64,000 nt of DNA from Pseudorasbora parva (lineage: Eukaryota > Chordata > Actinopteri > Cypriniformes > Gobionidae). The translations under genes and the position numbers were made by a program. The DNA lies in NCBI RefSeq assembly GCF_024679245.1, contig NW_027125108.1, forward strand, positions 1 to 64,000, read 5' to 3'. The notes under the pieces were generated by a model. The model was not told the DNA's origin and ran no database searches. It saw only the letters and a program-made list of their open reading frames with translations. Every line of letters starts with the position of its first letter. The stretch's first letter is position 1. Shown in pieces: positions 46,488-59,750 of this stretch.

Positions 46488-48376
46488 GGGCCCCGAGTTT
46501 TGCCACGGCAAGCACCACTCACAATTTCTTCAGGAATTGTACTTTCTAGTTAGTGGTGCTTGCTTTAGCAAGGCATCACTATTGTTCTTCTCCATACTTA
46601 TTATTCTTCTTCTTCCTTCTGGACAAAAATTTCGGCGCGCTTCTCCTCCCAGAGATTTTGTCAAAGACCCAACAAAGCAATTGACAAAAGGTGCGTCCTC
46701 ATCGGGAATGGTGTGCTATATCTCTGCTAAGGGATCGGGGGTACGGTGTGCGCCCCAGGGGCGTAAAAGTAGCCAAAACGTCCCATCGACTTAACATTGC
46801 GAAAACTTCGACCACTCGTAGCGCCGAACGATGAATTCCAAAACACTCGTCTCTTATACGAAATTTGAAGATCCTGATAGGATCTCTCAGAACACACATC
46901 TCAAAGGGGTGTAAGTTGTACCCCTGGGGTGCTAGAGCTCCCCAAAAATCGCAAAAAACCCCATAGACTTAACATGGGGAGGGTCGTCCCATGAAACGCA
47001 TGCAACGCATGCGTTTCTCATTCAATGGTAAATCCCATAGGGATTTTGTATTGAGCATAGCTCTGCTTCACAGAGTCACAGATACAAGGGGGTGGGCCCA
47101 ATCTACTCAGACAACCAATCACTATCTCAGGATCATGATGATGTTATTAAGCCACGCCCTAGCAACCGTTTAGAGCTCCCTAACAACCGATCCCATTGAG
47201 TTCCATTGAAAAAGATTAAAGTTATATCTCTGGATAGGAGTGTCATAGAAACATGGGGGTGGGTTTGATTGACTCAGGGCATCAACGGCCAATCACAAAT
47301 CACCTTCAACACTTCCTAGCCACGCCCTAGCAACCATTATCAAGCACCCTAACAACACAAATCCACAGTGTATATCTTCACATCTGAACATCATAGAGAC
47401 ACGGGGGTTGGTATATATCATTCATACTGGCAAGGGGATTTTGGGGAATCATTATGGGATGGTGCCAAGCCACTCCATAGCAACCAAACAGAGTACCTTA
47501 GCAACCGTTCAGATCTCTGCATCAGAAAATCATAGAGACACGGGGGTTGGTTTATATCATTCATACTGGCAAGGGGATTTTGGGGTAGCATTATGGGATG
47601 CTGCCAAGCCACTCCATAGCAACCAAACAGAGTACCCTAGCGACCGTTCACATCTCTGCATCAGAAAATCATACAGACATGGGGGTTGGTTTATATAATT
47701 AGTACTGGCAAGGTGATTTTGGGGTATCATTATGGGATGTTGCCACTCCATAGCAACTACCCAGAATACCCTAGCAACCACATAGCAACGTCATAGCAAC
47801 CACCCAGAACACCATAGCAACTGCCTAGCAACACCCTAGCAACGCCCTAGCAACCACCCAGAACACCCTAGCAACCACCTAGCAACGCCCTAGCAACCAC
47901 CCAGAACACCATAGCAACCGCCTAGCAACCACCTAGCAACGCCCTAGCAACCACCCAGAACACCCTAGCAACCGCCTAGCAACCACCTAGCAACGCCCTA
48001 GCAACCTCCCAGAACACCCTAGCAACCGCCTAGCAACGCCCTAGCAACCACCCAGAACACCCTAGCAACCGCCTAGCAACCACCAAAAACACCCTAGCAA
48101 CCACCTAGCAACATGCTAATCATGCTAGCAACATGCTAATCATGTTAGCATCATGCTAGCAACATGCTAATCATGTTAGCATAATGCTAGCAACATGCTA
48201 ATCATGTTGCTAGCATCATGCTAATCATGTTAGCATCATGCTAACAACATGCTAATCATGTTAGCATCATGCTAGCAACATGCTAATCATGTTAGCATCA
48301 TGCTAACAACTTGCTAATCATGTTAGCATCATGCTAACATCATGTTGCTTGGCTTTTTTGCATCACAAATGCCACA
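46488..48376 (+). repeat. B unit, 1,889 bp, body intermediate between A and B
   Basis: From about 46620 to 46875 the body differs strongly from other B units and carries 'gtcccatcgacttaacattg', which is close to the A-unit segment 'gtcccatagacttaacattg'. From about 46876 it is ordinary B. Minisatellites lie about 47746-48110 (TAGCAACC) and 48110-48344 (ATGCTAATC). Confidence 0.9.
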
Positions 48377-49030
48377 GGGCCCCGAGTTTTGCCACGGCAA
48401 GCACCACTCACAATTTCTTCAGGAATTGTACTTTCTAGTATTGTCAATACTATTCACTTTTTCAAAACTTTGGCACGCTACTCCTCCGGCACCGTTTGTC
48501 ACAGACCCACGGGTGAGGTGTCAAATCGACCGACTTATTGAGGAGAGGTGTGCTATGTCTTTTCTAAGGGATCGGATGAACGATCTCCGTTTTGGCGGGA
48601 AAAAAATTGTCCCGGAAAAGTCCCATAGACTTAACATTGGCAGTACTGTGTGAGATCATAGATTCGGATCAGAAGGTCGTAGAGACTTGAGGGTGGGCTC
48701 TTTTGACTCGGCCTATCAAGCAGACAATCCGTAGTGACATCACAACTTCATAGCCACTCCCTAGCAACCAGTTTCAGCACCCTAGCAACCGTATTTCAAC
48801 ATTAACAAGACATATCTCAGTACTAGAGCATTGTACACATACAGAGTTGGGCTCTTTTGACTCAGACTGACAACTACTCTATGAATATCACCTCTTAAAC
48901 TGTATGGCCACACCATAGCAACCAATTAGACCACCCTAGCAACCATACAGACACATTAATAAGCCATATCTCAACTCCACAACATCTTACAGACATGGGG
49001 CTGACTTATTTTGCAGTCTCTTGCATAACC
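48377..49030 (+). repeat. A unit, 654 bp diverged variant
   Basis: Shares 'gggtgaggtgtc' and 'cttgcataacc' with the units near the left window edge rather than with the 655-bp consensus. Its palindrome is altered (TAGTATT-GTC-AATACTA). Confidence 0.9.
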
Positions 49031-50995
49031 GGGCCCCGAGTTTTGCCACGGCAAGCACCACTCACAATTTCTTCAGGAATTGTACTTTCTAGTATTGTAA
49101 ATACTATTCACTTTTTCAAAACTTTGGCACGCTACTCCTCCGGCACCGTTTGTCACAGACCCACGGATGAGGTGTCAAATCGACCGACTTATTGAGGAGA
49201 GGTGTGCTATGTCTTTTCTAAGGGATCGGATGAACGATCTCCGTTTTGGCGGGAAAAAAATCCTCCCGGAAAAGTCCCATAGACTTAACATTGGCAGTAC
49301 TGTGTCAGATCATATATTCGGATCAGAAGGTCGTAGAGACTTGAGGGTAGGCTCTTTTGACTCGGCCTATCAAGTAGACAATCAGTAGTGACATCACAAC
49401 TTCATAGCCACTCCCTAGCAACTATTTAAACCACCCTAGCAACCGTATTTCAACATTAATAAGCCATATCTCAGTACCACACCATTGTACACATACAGAG
49501 TTGGGCTCTTTTGACGCAGACTGACAGTTAGTCTTTAGATATCACCCCTTAAACTGTTTAAGTACACCATAGCAACCATTTCGACCACCCTAGCAACCAT
49601 ACAAACACATAAAGAAGCCATATCTCAGCCCCACAACATCTTACAGACATGGGGCTGGCTTATTTTGCAGTCTCTTGCAATAACAGGGCCCCGAGTTTTG
49701 CCACGGCAAGCACCACTCACAATTTCTTCAGGAATTGTACTTTCTAGTATTGTAAATACTATTCACTTTTTCAAAACTTTGGCACGCTACTCCTCCGGCA
49801 CCGTTTGTCACAGACCCACGGATGAGGTGTCAAATCGACCGACTTATTGAGGAGAGGTGTGCTATGTCTTTTCTAAGGGATCGGATGAACGATCTCCGTT
49901 TTGGCGGGAAAAAAATCCTCCCGGAAAAGTCCCATAGACTTAACATTGGCAGTACTGTGTCAGATCATATATTCGGATCAGAAGGTCGTAGAGACTTGAG
50001 GGTAGGCTCTTTTGACTCGGCCTATCAAGTAGACAATCAGTAGTGACATCACAACTTCATAGCCACTCCCTAGCAACTATTTAAACCACCCTAGCAACCG
50101 TATTTCAACATTAATAAGCCATATCTCAGTACCACACCATTGTACACATACAGAGTTGGGCTCTTTTGACGCAGACTGACAGTTAGTCTTTAGATATCAC
50201 CCCTTAAACTGTTTAAGTACACCATAGCAACCATTTCGACCACCCTAGCAACCATACAAACACATAAAGAAGCCATATCTCAGCCCCACAACATCTTACA
50301 GACATGGGGCTGGCTTATTTTGCAGTCTCTTGCAATAACAGGGCCCCGAGTTTTGCCACGGCAAGCACCACTCACAATTTCTTCAGGAATTGTACTTTCT
50401 AGTATTGTAAATACTATTCACTTTTTCAAAACTTTGGCACGCTACTCCTCCGGCACCGTTTGTCACAGACCCACGGATGAGGTGTCAAATCGACCGACTT
50501 ATTGAGGAGAGGTGTGCTATGTCTTTTCTAAGGGATCGGATGAACGATCTCCGTTTTGGCGGGAAAAAAATCCTCCCGGAAAAGTCCCATAGACTTAACA
50601 TTGGCAGTACTGTGTCAGATCATATATTCGGATCAGAAGGTCGTAGAGACTTGAGGGTAGGCTCTTTTGACTCGGCCTATCAAGTAGACAATCAGTAGTG
50701 ACATCACAACTTCATAGCCACTCCCTAGCAACTATTTAAACCACCCTAGCAACCGTATTTCAACATTAATAAGCCATATCTCAGTACCACACCATTGTAC
50801 ACATACAGAGTTGGGCTCTTTTGACGCAGACTGACAGTTAGTCTTTAGATATCACCCCTTAAACTGTTTAAGTACACCATAGCAACCATTTCGACCACCC
50901 TAGCAACCATACAAACACATAAAGAAGCCATATCTCAGCCCCACAACATCTTACAGACATGGGGCTGGCTTATTTTGCAGTCTCTTGCAATAACA
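49031..50995 (+). repeat. Three tandem A units (3 x 655 bp)
   Basis: Units start at 49031, 49686 and 50341 and match the consensus. Confidence 0.95.
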
Positions 50996-53123
50996 GGGCC
51001 CCGAGTTTTGCCACGGCAAGCACCACTCACAATTTCTTCAGGAATTGTACTTTCTAGTTAGTGGTGCTTGCTTTAGCAAGGCATCACTATTGTTCTCCAC
51101 CATACTTATTATTATTATTCTTCTTCTGGACACGTATTTCGGCGCGCTTCTCCTCACACAAATTTTGTCAAACCCCAACCACTAAATAGCCAAAGTCGGC
51201 GGCCTATACGGGAATGGTGTGCTATATCTCTGCTAAGGGATCGGGGGTACGGTGTGCGCCCCAGGGGTGCAAACGTACCCCGAAAGTGCCATAGACGATT
51301 GATGGGGCGAAACTTTGACCCCTCGTAGCTCCGAGCGAGGATCTCAAACACACACATATATTACACGAAATTTGAAGGGGCTGATAGGATCTCTCAGCAC
51401 ACACATCTCAAAGGGGTGTAAGTTGTACCCCTGGGGTGCTAGAGCTCCCCAAAAATCGCAAAAAAGGCCCATTGACTTAACATGGGGAGGGTCGTCCCAT
51501 GAAACGCATGCAACGCATGCGTTTCTCATTCAATGGTAAATCCCATAGGGAATTTGTATTGACCATAGCTCTGCTTCACAGACTCACAGAGACAAGGGGG
51601 TGGGCCCAATCTACTCAGACAACCAATCACTATCTCAGGATCATGATGATGTTATTAAGCCACGCCCTAGCAACCGTTTAGAGCTCCCTAACAACCGATC
51701 CCATTGACTTCCATTGAAAAAGATCAAAGTTATATCTCTGGATAGGAGTGTCATACAAACATGAGGGTGGGTTTGATTGACTCAGGGCATCAACGGCCAA
51801 TCACAAATCACCTTCAACACCTCCTAGCCACTCCCTAGCAACCATTATCAAGCACCCTAACAACCCAAATCCACAGTGTATATCTTCACATCTGAACATC
51901 ATAGAGACATGGGGGTTGGTTTATATCATTCATACTGGCAAGGGGATTTTGGGGAATCATTATGGGATGGTGCCAGGCCACTCCATAGCAACCAAACAGA
52001 GTACCCTAGCAACTGTTTAGCAAGACCTATATCTCTGCATTAGTACATCATAGAGACACGGGGGTTGGTATATATCATTCATACTGGCAAGGGGATTTTG
52101 GGGAATCATTATGGGATGGTGCCAAGCCACTCCATAGCAACCAAACAGAGTACCCTAGCAACTGTTCAGATCTCTGCATTAGAAAATCATACAGACATGG
52201 GGGTTGGTTTATATAATTAGTACTGGCAAGGTCATTTTGGGGTATCATTATGGGATGTTGCCACTCCATAGCAACCACCCAGAATACCCTAGCAACCACA
52301 TAGCAACCGCCTAGCAACCACCCAGAACACCATAGCAACTGCCTAGCAACCACCCAGAACACCCTAGCAACCGCCTAGCAACACCCTAGCAACGCCCTAG
52401 CAACCACCCAGAACACCCTAGCAACCGCCTAGCAACGCCCTAGCAACCACCCAGAACACCCTAGCAACCGCCTAGCAACCACCTAGCAACGCCCTAGCAA
52501 CCTCCCAAAACACCCTAGCAACCGCCTAGCAACGCCCTAGCAACCACCCAGAACACCCTAGCAACCACCTAGCAACGCCCTAGCAACCATCCAGAACACC
52601 ATAGCAACCGCCTAGCAACATGCTAATCATGCTAGCAACATGCTAATCATGTTAGCATCATGCTAGCATAATGCTAATCATGTTAGCATTATGCTAGCAA
52701 CATGCTAATCATGTTGCTAGCATGATGCTAATCATGTTAGCATCATGCTAACATGATGCTAATCATGTTAGCATCATGCTAGCAACATGCTAATCATGTT
52801 AGCATCATGCTAGCATCATGCTAATCATGTTAGCATCATGCTAGCATTTTGCTAATCATGTTAGCATCATGCTAGCAACATGCTAATCATGTTGCTAGCA
52901 TCATGCTAATCATGTTAGCATCATGCTAACATCATGCTAATCATGTTAGCGTTATGCTAGCAACATGCTAATCATGTTAGCATCATGCTAACATCATGCT
53001 AATCATGTTAGCATCATGCTAACAACTTGCTAATCATGTTAGCATCATGCTAACAACTTGCTAATCATGTTAGCATCATGCTAACATCATGTTGCTTGGC
53101 TTTTTTGCATCACAAATGCCACA
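50996..53123 (+). repeat. B unit, 2,128 bp
   Basis: Single arm. TAGCAACC about 52259-52616 and ATGCTAATC about 52616-53090. Its minisatellite order and variants ('ccatccagaacaccata', 'catgatgctaatc') resemble those of the unit at 44205, implying shared descent. Confidence 0.95.
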
Positions 53124-53778
53124 GGGCCCCGAGTTTTGCCACGGCAAGCACCACTCACAATTTCTTCAGGAATTGTACTTTCTAGTATTGTAAATACTAT
53201 TCACTTTTTCAAAACTTTGGCACGCTACTCCTCCGGCACCGTTTGTCACAGACCCACGGATGAGGTGTCAAATCGACCGACTTATTGAGGAGAGGTGTGC
53301 TATGTCTTTTCTAAGGGATCGGATGAACGATCTCCGTTTTGGCGGGAAAAAAATCCTCCCGGAAAAGTCCCATAGACTTAACATTGGCAGTACTGTGTCA
53401 GATCATATATTCGGATCAGAAGGTCGTAGAGACTTGAGGGTAGGCTCTTTTGACTCGGCCTATCAAGTAGACAATCAGTAGTGACATCACAACTTCATAG
53501 CCACTCCCTAGCAACTATTTAAACCACCCTAGCAACCGTATTTCAACATTAATAAGCCATATCTCAGTACCACACCATTGTACACATACAGAGTTGGGCT
53601 CTTTTGACGCAGACTGACAGTTAGTCTTTAGATATCACCCCTTAAACTGTTTAAGTACACCATAGCAACCATTTCGACCACCCTAGCAACCATACAAACA
53701 CATAAAGAAGCCATATCTCAGCCCCACAACATCTTACAGACATGGGGCTGGCTTATTTTGCAGTCTCTTGCAATAACA
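53124..53778 (+). repeat. A unit, 655 bp
   Basis: Consensus A unit preceding a 2,118-bp B unit, as at 18757 and 30506. Confidence 0.95.
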
Positions 53779-55896
53779 GGGCCCCGAGTTTTGCCACGGC
53801 AAGCACCACTCACAATTTCTTCAGGAATTGTACTTTCTAGTTAGTGGTGCTTGCTTTAGCAAGGCATCACTATTGTTCTCCACCATACTTATTAGTGGTG
53901 CTTGCTTTAGCAAGGCATCACTATTGTTCTCCACCATACTTATTATTATTATTATTCTTCCACACACGTATTTCGGCGCGCTTCTCCTCACACAAATTTT
54001 GTCAAACCCCAACCACTAAATAGCCAAAGTCGGCGACCTATACGGGAATGGTGTGCTATGACTTTTATAAGGGATCGGGGGTACGGTGTGTGCCCCAGGG
54101 GTGCAAACGTACCCCAAAAGTGCCATAGACGATTGATGGGGCGAAACTTTGACCTCTCGTAGCTCCGAGCGAGGATCTCAAACACACACATATATTACAC
54201 GAAATTTGAAGGGGCTGATAAGATCTCTCAGAACACACATCTCAAAGGGGTGTAAGTTGTACCCCTGGGGTGCTAGAGCTCCCCAAAAATCGCAAAAAAG
54301 GCCCATTGACTTAACATGGGGAGGGTCGTCCCATGAAACGCATGCAACGCATGCGTTTCTCATTCAATGGTAAATCCCATAGGGATTTTGTATTGAGCAT
54401 AGCTCTGCTTCACAGACTCACAAACACAAGGGGGTGGGCCCAATCTACTCAGACAACCAATCACTATCTCAGGATCATGATGATGTTATTAAGCCACGCC
54501 CTAGCAACCGTTTAGAGCTCCCTAACAACCGATCCCATTGACTTCCATTGAAAAAGATCAAAGTTATATCTCTGGATAGGAGTGTCATACAAACATGAGG
54601 GTGGGTTTGATTGACTCAGGGCATCAACGGCCAATCACAAATCACCTTCAACACCTCCTAGCCACTCCCTAGCAACCATTATCAAGCACCCTAACAACCC
54701 AAATCCACAGTGTATATCTTCACATCTGAACATCATAGAGACATGGGGGTTGGTTTATATCATTCATACTGGCAGGGGGATTTTGGGGAATCATTATGGG
54801 ATGGTGCCAAGCCACTCCATAGCAACCAAACAGAGTACCTTAGCAACCGTTCAGATCTCTGCATCAGAAAATCATAGAGACACGGGGGTTGGTTTATATC
54901 ATTCATACTGGCAAGGGGATTTTGGGGAATCATTATGGGATGCTACCAAGCCACTCCATAGCAACCAAACAGAGTACCTTAGCAACCGTTCAGATCTCTG
55001 CATCAGAAAATCATAGAGACATGGGGGTTGGTTTATATAATTAGTACTGGCAAGGTGATTTTGGGGTATCATTATGGGATGCTGCCACTCCATAGCAACC
55101 ACCCAGAATACCCTAGCAACCACATAGCAACGTCATAGCAACCACCCAGAACACCATAGCAACTGCCTAGCAACCACCCAGAACACCCTAGCAACTGCCT
55201 AGCAACACCCTAGCAACGCCCTAGCAACCACCCAGAACACCCTAGCAACCGCCTAGCAACGCCCTAGCAACCACCCAGAACACCATAGCAACCGCCTAGC
55301 AACCACCTAGCAACGCCCTAGCAACCACCCAGAACACCCTAGCAACCGCCTAGCAACGCCCTAGCAACCACCCAGAACACCCTAGCAACCGCCTAGCAAC
55401 CACCAAAAACACCCTAGCAACCACCTAGCAACATGCTAATCATGCTAGCAACATGCTAATCATGTTAGCATAATGCTAGCATAATGCTAATCATGTTAGC
55501 ATCATGCTAGCATCATGCTAATCATGTTAGCATAATGCTAGCAACATGCTAATCATGTTAGCATCATGCTAGCAACATGCTAATCATGTTGCTAGCATCA
55601 TGCTAATCATGTTAGCATCATGCTAACATCATGCTAATCATGTTAGCATTATGCTAGCAACATGCTAATCATGTTAGCATCATGCTAACATCATGCTAGC
55701 ATAATGCTAACATCATGCTAATCATGTTAGCATCATGCTAGCAACATGCTAATCATGTTAGCATCATGCTAATAACTTGCTAATCATGCTGCTAACAACA
55801 TGCTAATCATGTTAGCATCATGCTAACAACTTGCTAATCATGTTAGCATCATGCTAACATCATGTTGCTTGGCTTTTTTGCATCACAAATGCCACA
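53779..55896 (+). repeat. B unit, 2,118 bp (third copy of 19412-21529)
   Basis: Same length, doubled arm and landmarks as 19412 and 31161. TAGCAACC about 55083-55430, ATGCTAATC about 55430-55865. Confidence 0.95.
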
Positions 55897-56551
55897 GGGC
55901 CCCGAGTTTTGCCACGGCAAGCACCACTCACAATTTCTTCAGGAATTGTACTTTCTAGTATTGTAAATACTATTCACTTTTTCAAAACTTTGGCACGCTA
56001 CTCCTCCGGCACCGTTTGTCACAGACCCACGGATGAGGTGTCAAATCGACCGACTTATTGAGGAGAGGTGTGCTATGTCTTTTCTAAGGGATCGGATGAA
56101 CGATCTCCGTTTTGGCGGGAAAAAAATCCTCCCGGAAAAGTCCCATAGACTTAACATTGGCAGTACTGTGTCAGATCATATATTCGGATCAGAAGGTCGT
56201 AGAGACTTGAGGGTAGGCTCTTTTGACTCGGCCTATCAAGTAGACAATCAGTAGTGACATCACAACTTCATAGCCACTCCCTAGCAACTATTTAAACCAC
56301 CCTAGCAACCGTATTTCAACATTAATAAGCCATATCTCAGTACCACACCATTGTACACATACAGAGTTGGGCTCTTTTGACGCAGACTGACAGTTAGTCT
56401 TTAGATATCACCCCTTAAACTGTTTAAGTACACCATAGCAACCATTTCGACCACCCTAGCAACCATACAAACACATAAAGAAGCCATATCTCAGCCCCAC
56501 AACATCTTACAGACATGGGGCTGGCTTATTTTGCAGTCTCTTGCAATAACA
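55897..56551 (+). repeat. A unit, 655 bp
   Basis: Last A unit of the array, consensus type. Confidence 0.95.
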
Positions 56552-59010
56552 GGGCCCCGAGTTTTGCCACGGCAAGCACCACTCACAATTTCTTCAGGAA
56601 TTGTACTTTCTAGTTAGTGGTGCTTGCGGTAGCAAGGCATCACTATTGTTCTCCACCATACTTATTATTATTATTCTTATTCTTCTGGTTACGTATTTCG
56701 GCGCGCTTCTCCTCCCACAAATTTTGTCAAACCCCAACCACTAAATAGCCAAAGTCGGCGACCTATACGGGAATGGTGTGCTATGACTTTTATAAGGGAT
56801 CGGGGGTACGGTGTGTGCCCCAGGGGTGCAAACGTACCCCAAAAGTGCCATTGACGATTGATGGGGCGAAACTTTGACCCCTCGTGGCTCCGAGCGAGGA
56901 TCTCAAACACACACATATATTACACGAAAATTGAAGGGGCTGATAGGATCTCTCAGCACACACATCTCAAAGGGTTGTAAGTTGTACCCCTGGGGTGCTA
57001 GAGCTCCCCAAAAATCGAAAAAAAGGCCCATTGACTTAACATGGGGAGGGTCGTCCCATGAAACGCATGCAACGCATGCGTTTCTCATTCAATGGTAAAT
57101 CCCATAGGGATTTTGTATTGAGCATAGCTCTGTTTCACAGACTCACAGACACAAGGGGGTGGGCCCAATCTACTCAGACAACCAATCACTATCTCAGGAT
57201 CATGATGATGTTATTAAGCCACGCCCTAGCAACCGTTTAGAGCTCCCTAACAACCGATCCCATAGACTTCCATTGAAAAAGATCAAAGTTATATCTCTGG
57301 ATAGGAGTGTCATAGAAACATGGGGGTGGGTTTGATTGACTCAGGGCATCAACGGCCAATCACAAATCACCTTCAACACCTCCTAGCCACTCCCTAGCAA
57401 CCATTATCAAGCACCCTAACAACCCAAATCCACAGTGTATATCTCCACATCTGAACATCATAGAGACACGGGGGTTGGTATATATCATTCATACTGGCAA
57501 GGGGATTTTGGGGAATCATTATGGGATGGTGCCAAGCCACTCCATAGCAACCAAACACAGTACCCTAGCAACTGTTCAGATCTCTGCATCTGAAAATCGT
57601 ACAGACACGGGGGTTGGTTTATATCATTCATACTGGCAAGGGGATTTTGGGGTATCATTATGGGATGCTACCAAGCCCGTCAATAGCAACCAAACAGAGT
57701 ACCCTAGCAACTGTTTAGCAAGAGCTATATCTCTGCATTAGTACATCATAGAGACACGGGGGTTGGTTTATATCATTCATACTGGCAAGGGGATTTTGGG
57801 GTAGCATTATGGGATGGTGCCAAGCCACTCCATAGCAACCAAACAGAGTACCCTAGCAACTGTACAGATCTCTACATCAGAAAATCATAGAGACATGGGG
57901 GTTGGTATATATCATCCATACTGGCAAGGGGATTTTGGGGAATCATTATGGGATGCTGCCACTCCATAGCAACCACTCAGAATACCCTAGCAACCACATA
58001 GCAACGTCATAGCAACCACCCAGAACACCGTAGGAACTGCCTAGCAACACCCTAGCAACACCCAAGCAACCACCCAGAACACCCTAGCAACCCCCTAGCA
58101 ACGCCCTAGCAACCACCCAGAACACCATAGCAACCACCTAGCAACCACCTAGCAACGCCCTAGCAACCACCCAGAACACCATAGCAACCGCCTAGCAACG
58201 CCCTAGCAACCACCCAGAACACCATAGCAACCACCTAGCAACGCCCTAGCAACCACCAGGAACACCCTAGCAACCGCCTAGCAACACCCTAGCAACGCCC
58301 TAGCAACCACCCAGAACACCCTAGCAACCGCCTAGCAACGCCCTAGCAACCACCCAGAACACCCTAGCAACCACCTGGCAACGCCCTAGCAACCACCAGG
58401 AACACCCTAGCAACCACTCGGGACACCATAGCAACCGCCTAGCAACAGCCTGGCAACAGCCTAGCAACAACCTAGAACACCCTAGCAACCACTCGGGACA
58501 CCATAGCAACCGCCTAGCAACAGCCTAGCAACAGCCTAGCAACAACCTAGAACACCCTAGCAACCACTCGGGACACCATAGCAACCACCTAGCAACAGCC
58601 TAGCAACAGCCTAGCAACACCCTAGCAACACTCTAGCAACCACCCGGAATACCATAGCAACTGCATAGCGATGCCCTATCAACCACCCACAATACCTCAG
58701 CAACCACCCAGAACACCCTAGCAACCACCCAACAATGACCTAGCAACCATCTACAATACCTTAGCAACTGCCTATCAACTCCCTAGTAACAACTTTGAAC
58801 ACCTTAGCAACTGCCTTGCAACCACTCAGAACACTTAGCAACAGCATAGAAAATGTACAGAACATCTCAGCAAGCACACAGCAACACCTTAATAACAACC
58901 TAGAACATCTTAACAGCCTACCAACACCTTAGCATCCACCCAGTTTACTATAGCAACCACTTATCAAAACCCTAGTAATCATTTACATTGCCCTAGTGAC
59001 AGTGTAACAA
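56552..59010 (+). repeat. Terminal B unit ending in a degenerate TAGCAACC array
   Basis: Normal B head, body and 139-bp subrepeats to about 57956, then a TAGCAACC minisatellite to about 59010 with no ATGCTAATC part. A 75-bp higher-order repeat marked by 'cactcgggacaccatagc' occurs at 58415, 58490 and 58565. From about 58620 the units decay and align with the left edge at about 3838-4190. Confidence 0.9.
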
Positions 59011-59236
59011 AGATTTTTTTTTCTCTGCTGTTTGCTTAATACATTTAGGCATTAATTTCTTATAGATTTTTTTAGAATGTGCATTATTTATCATACACGT
59101 TATAATCTTATACATACACCCATTGTATTATTATATTATATTAATAAAAGAGGATGATGATTTCCTGCTTACTGTAAGTATAGCAGGGTGAACCTCTATA
59201 AAGTTAACTCTAAAAGTTATAATTTTTGGAAAAAAC

Positions 59237-59325
59237 AAATAATAATAATAATAATAGTAGTAGTAGTAGTAGTAGTAGGAGGAGGAGGAGGAGGAGGAGG
59301 AGGAGGAGGAGGAGGAGGAGGAGGA

Positions 59326-59370
<45 letters not shown>

Positions 59371-59374
59371 GTAA
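59237..59374 (+). repeat. Compound microsatellite (AAT)(AGT)(AGG)(AAT)
   Basis: AAT, then AGT, then about 16 AGG triplets (about 59277-59326), then AAT triplets. It lies at the same site as the ACT/ATAATC repeat of copy 1. The GGA tract on this strand could form G-quadruplexes. Confidence 0.95.
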
Positions 59375-59651
59375 TAAAATGTTCCACTTCTGAATTTATT
59401 CATTTCTATAAGAGGAAGCAGGGAGATGGATTATGGCTGATAGAGGTGTCAAATTACGATCACTCTCTCATTAACTTTAATACAGACCTATCACTTTAAA
59501 AAAAAAAAAAAAAAAGCCAGTATAAAATAATATATTTAGAGTATGGTGATCGAAATTTACATTATTGTTATGATTTATATAACATAATTATTATATTTTA
59601 TTTCTTATTGTTCTCATCATCTTTGAAAATTACCCAAAGTGAAGAAAAAGT

Positions 59652-59750
59652 CATTTTATTGGTTGTCCAATCAAAGCTCGCTGCTGATTGGCTGGCGGCA
59701 CCAACGAGCGCCAACTCTGACTGAAGATCGTCCCACTCTCATCTCCTGAG
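59652..59750 (+). promoter_or_regulatory. CCAAT-rich promoter-like block of copy 2
   Basis: Same order and spacing of two ATTGG and one CCAAT as in copy 1, followed by donor 'cctgag|gtaagc'. Retention of this block in both copies supports a promoter role. Confidence 0.5.

Noticed and set aside
59131..59403. Poly-Tyr/Ser minus-strand frame and poly-Gly plus-strand frame
   Set aside because: Products of the AAT/AGT/AGG microsatellite.
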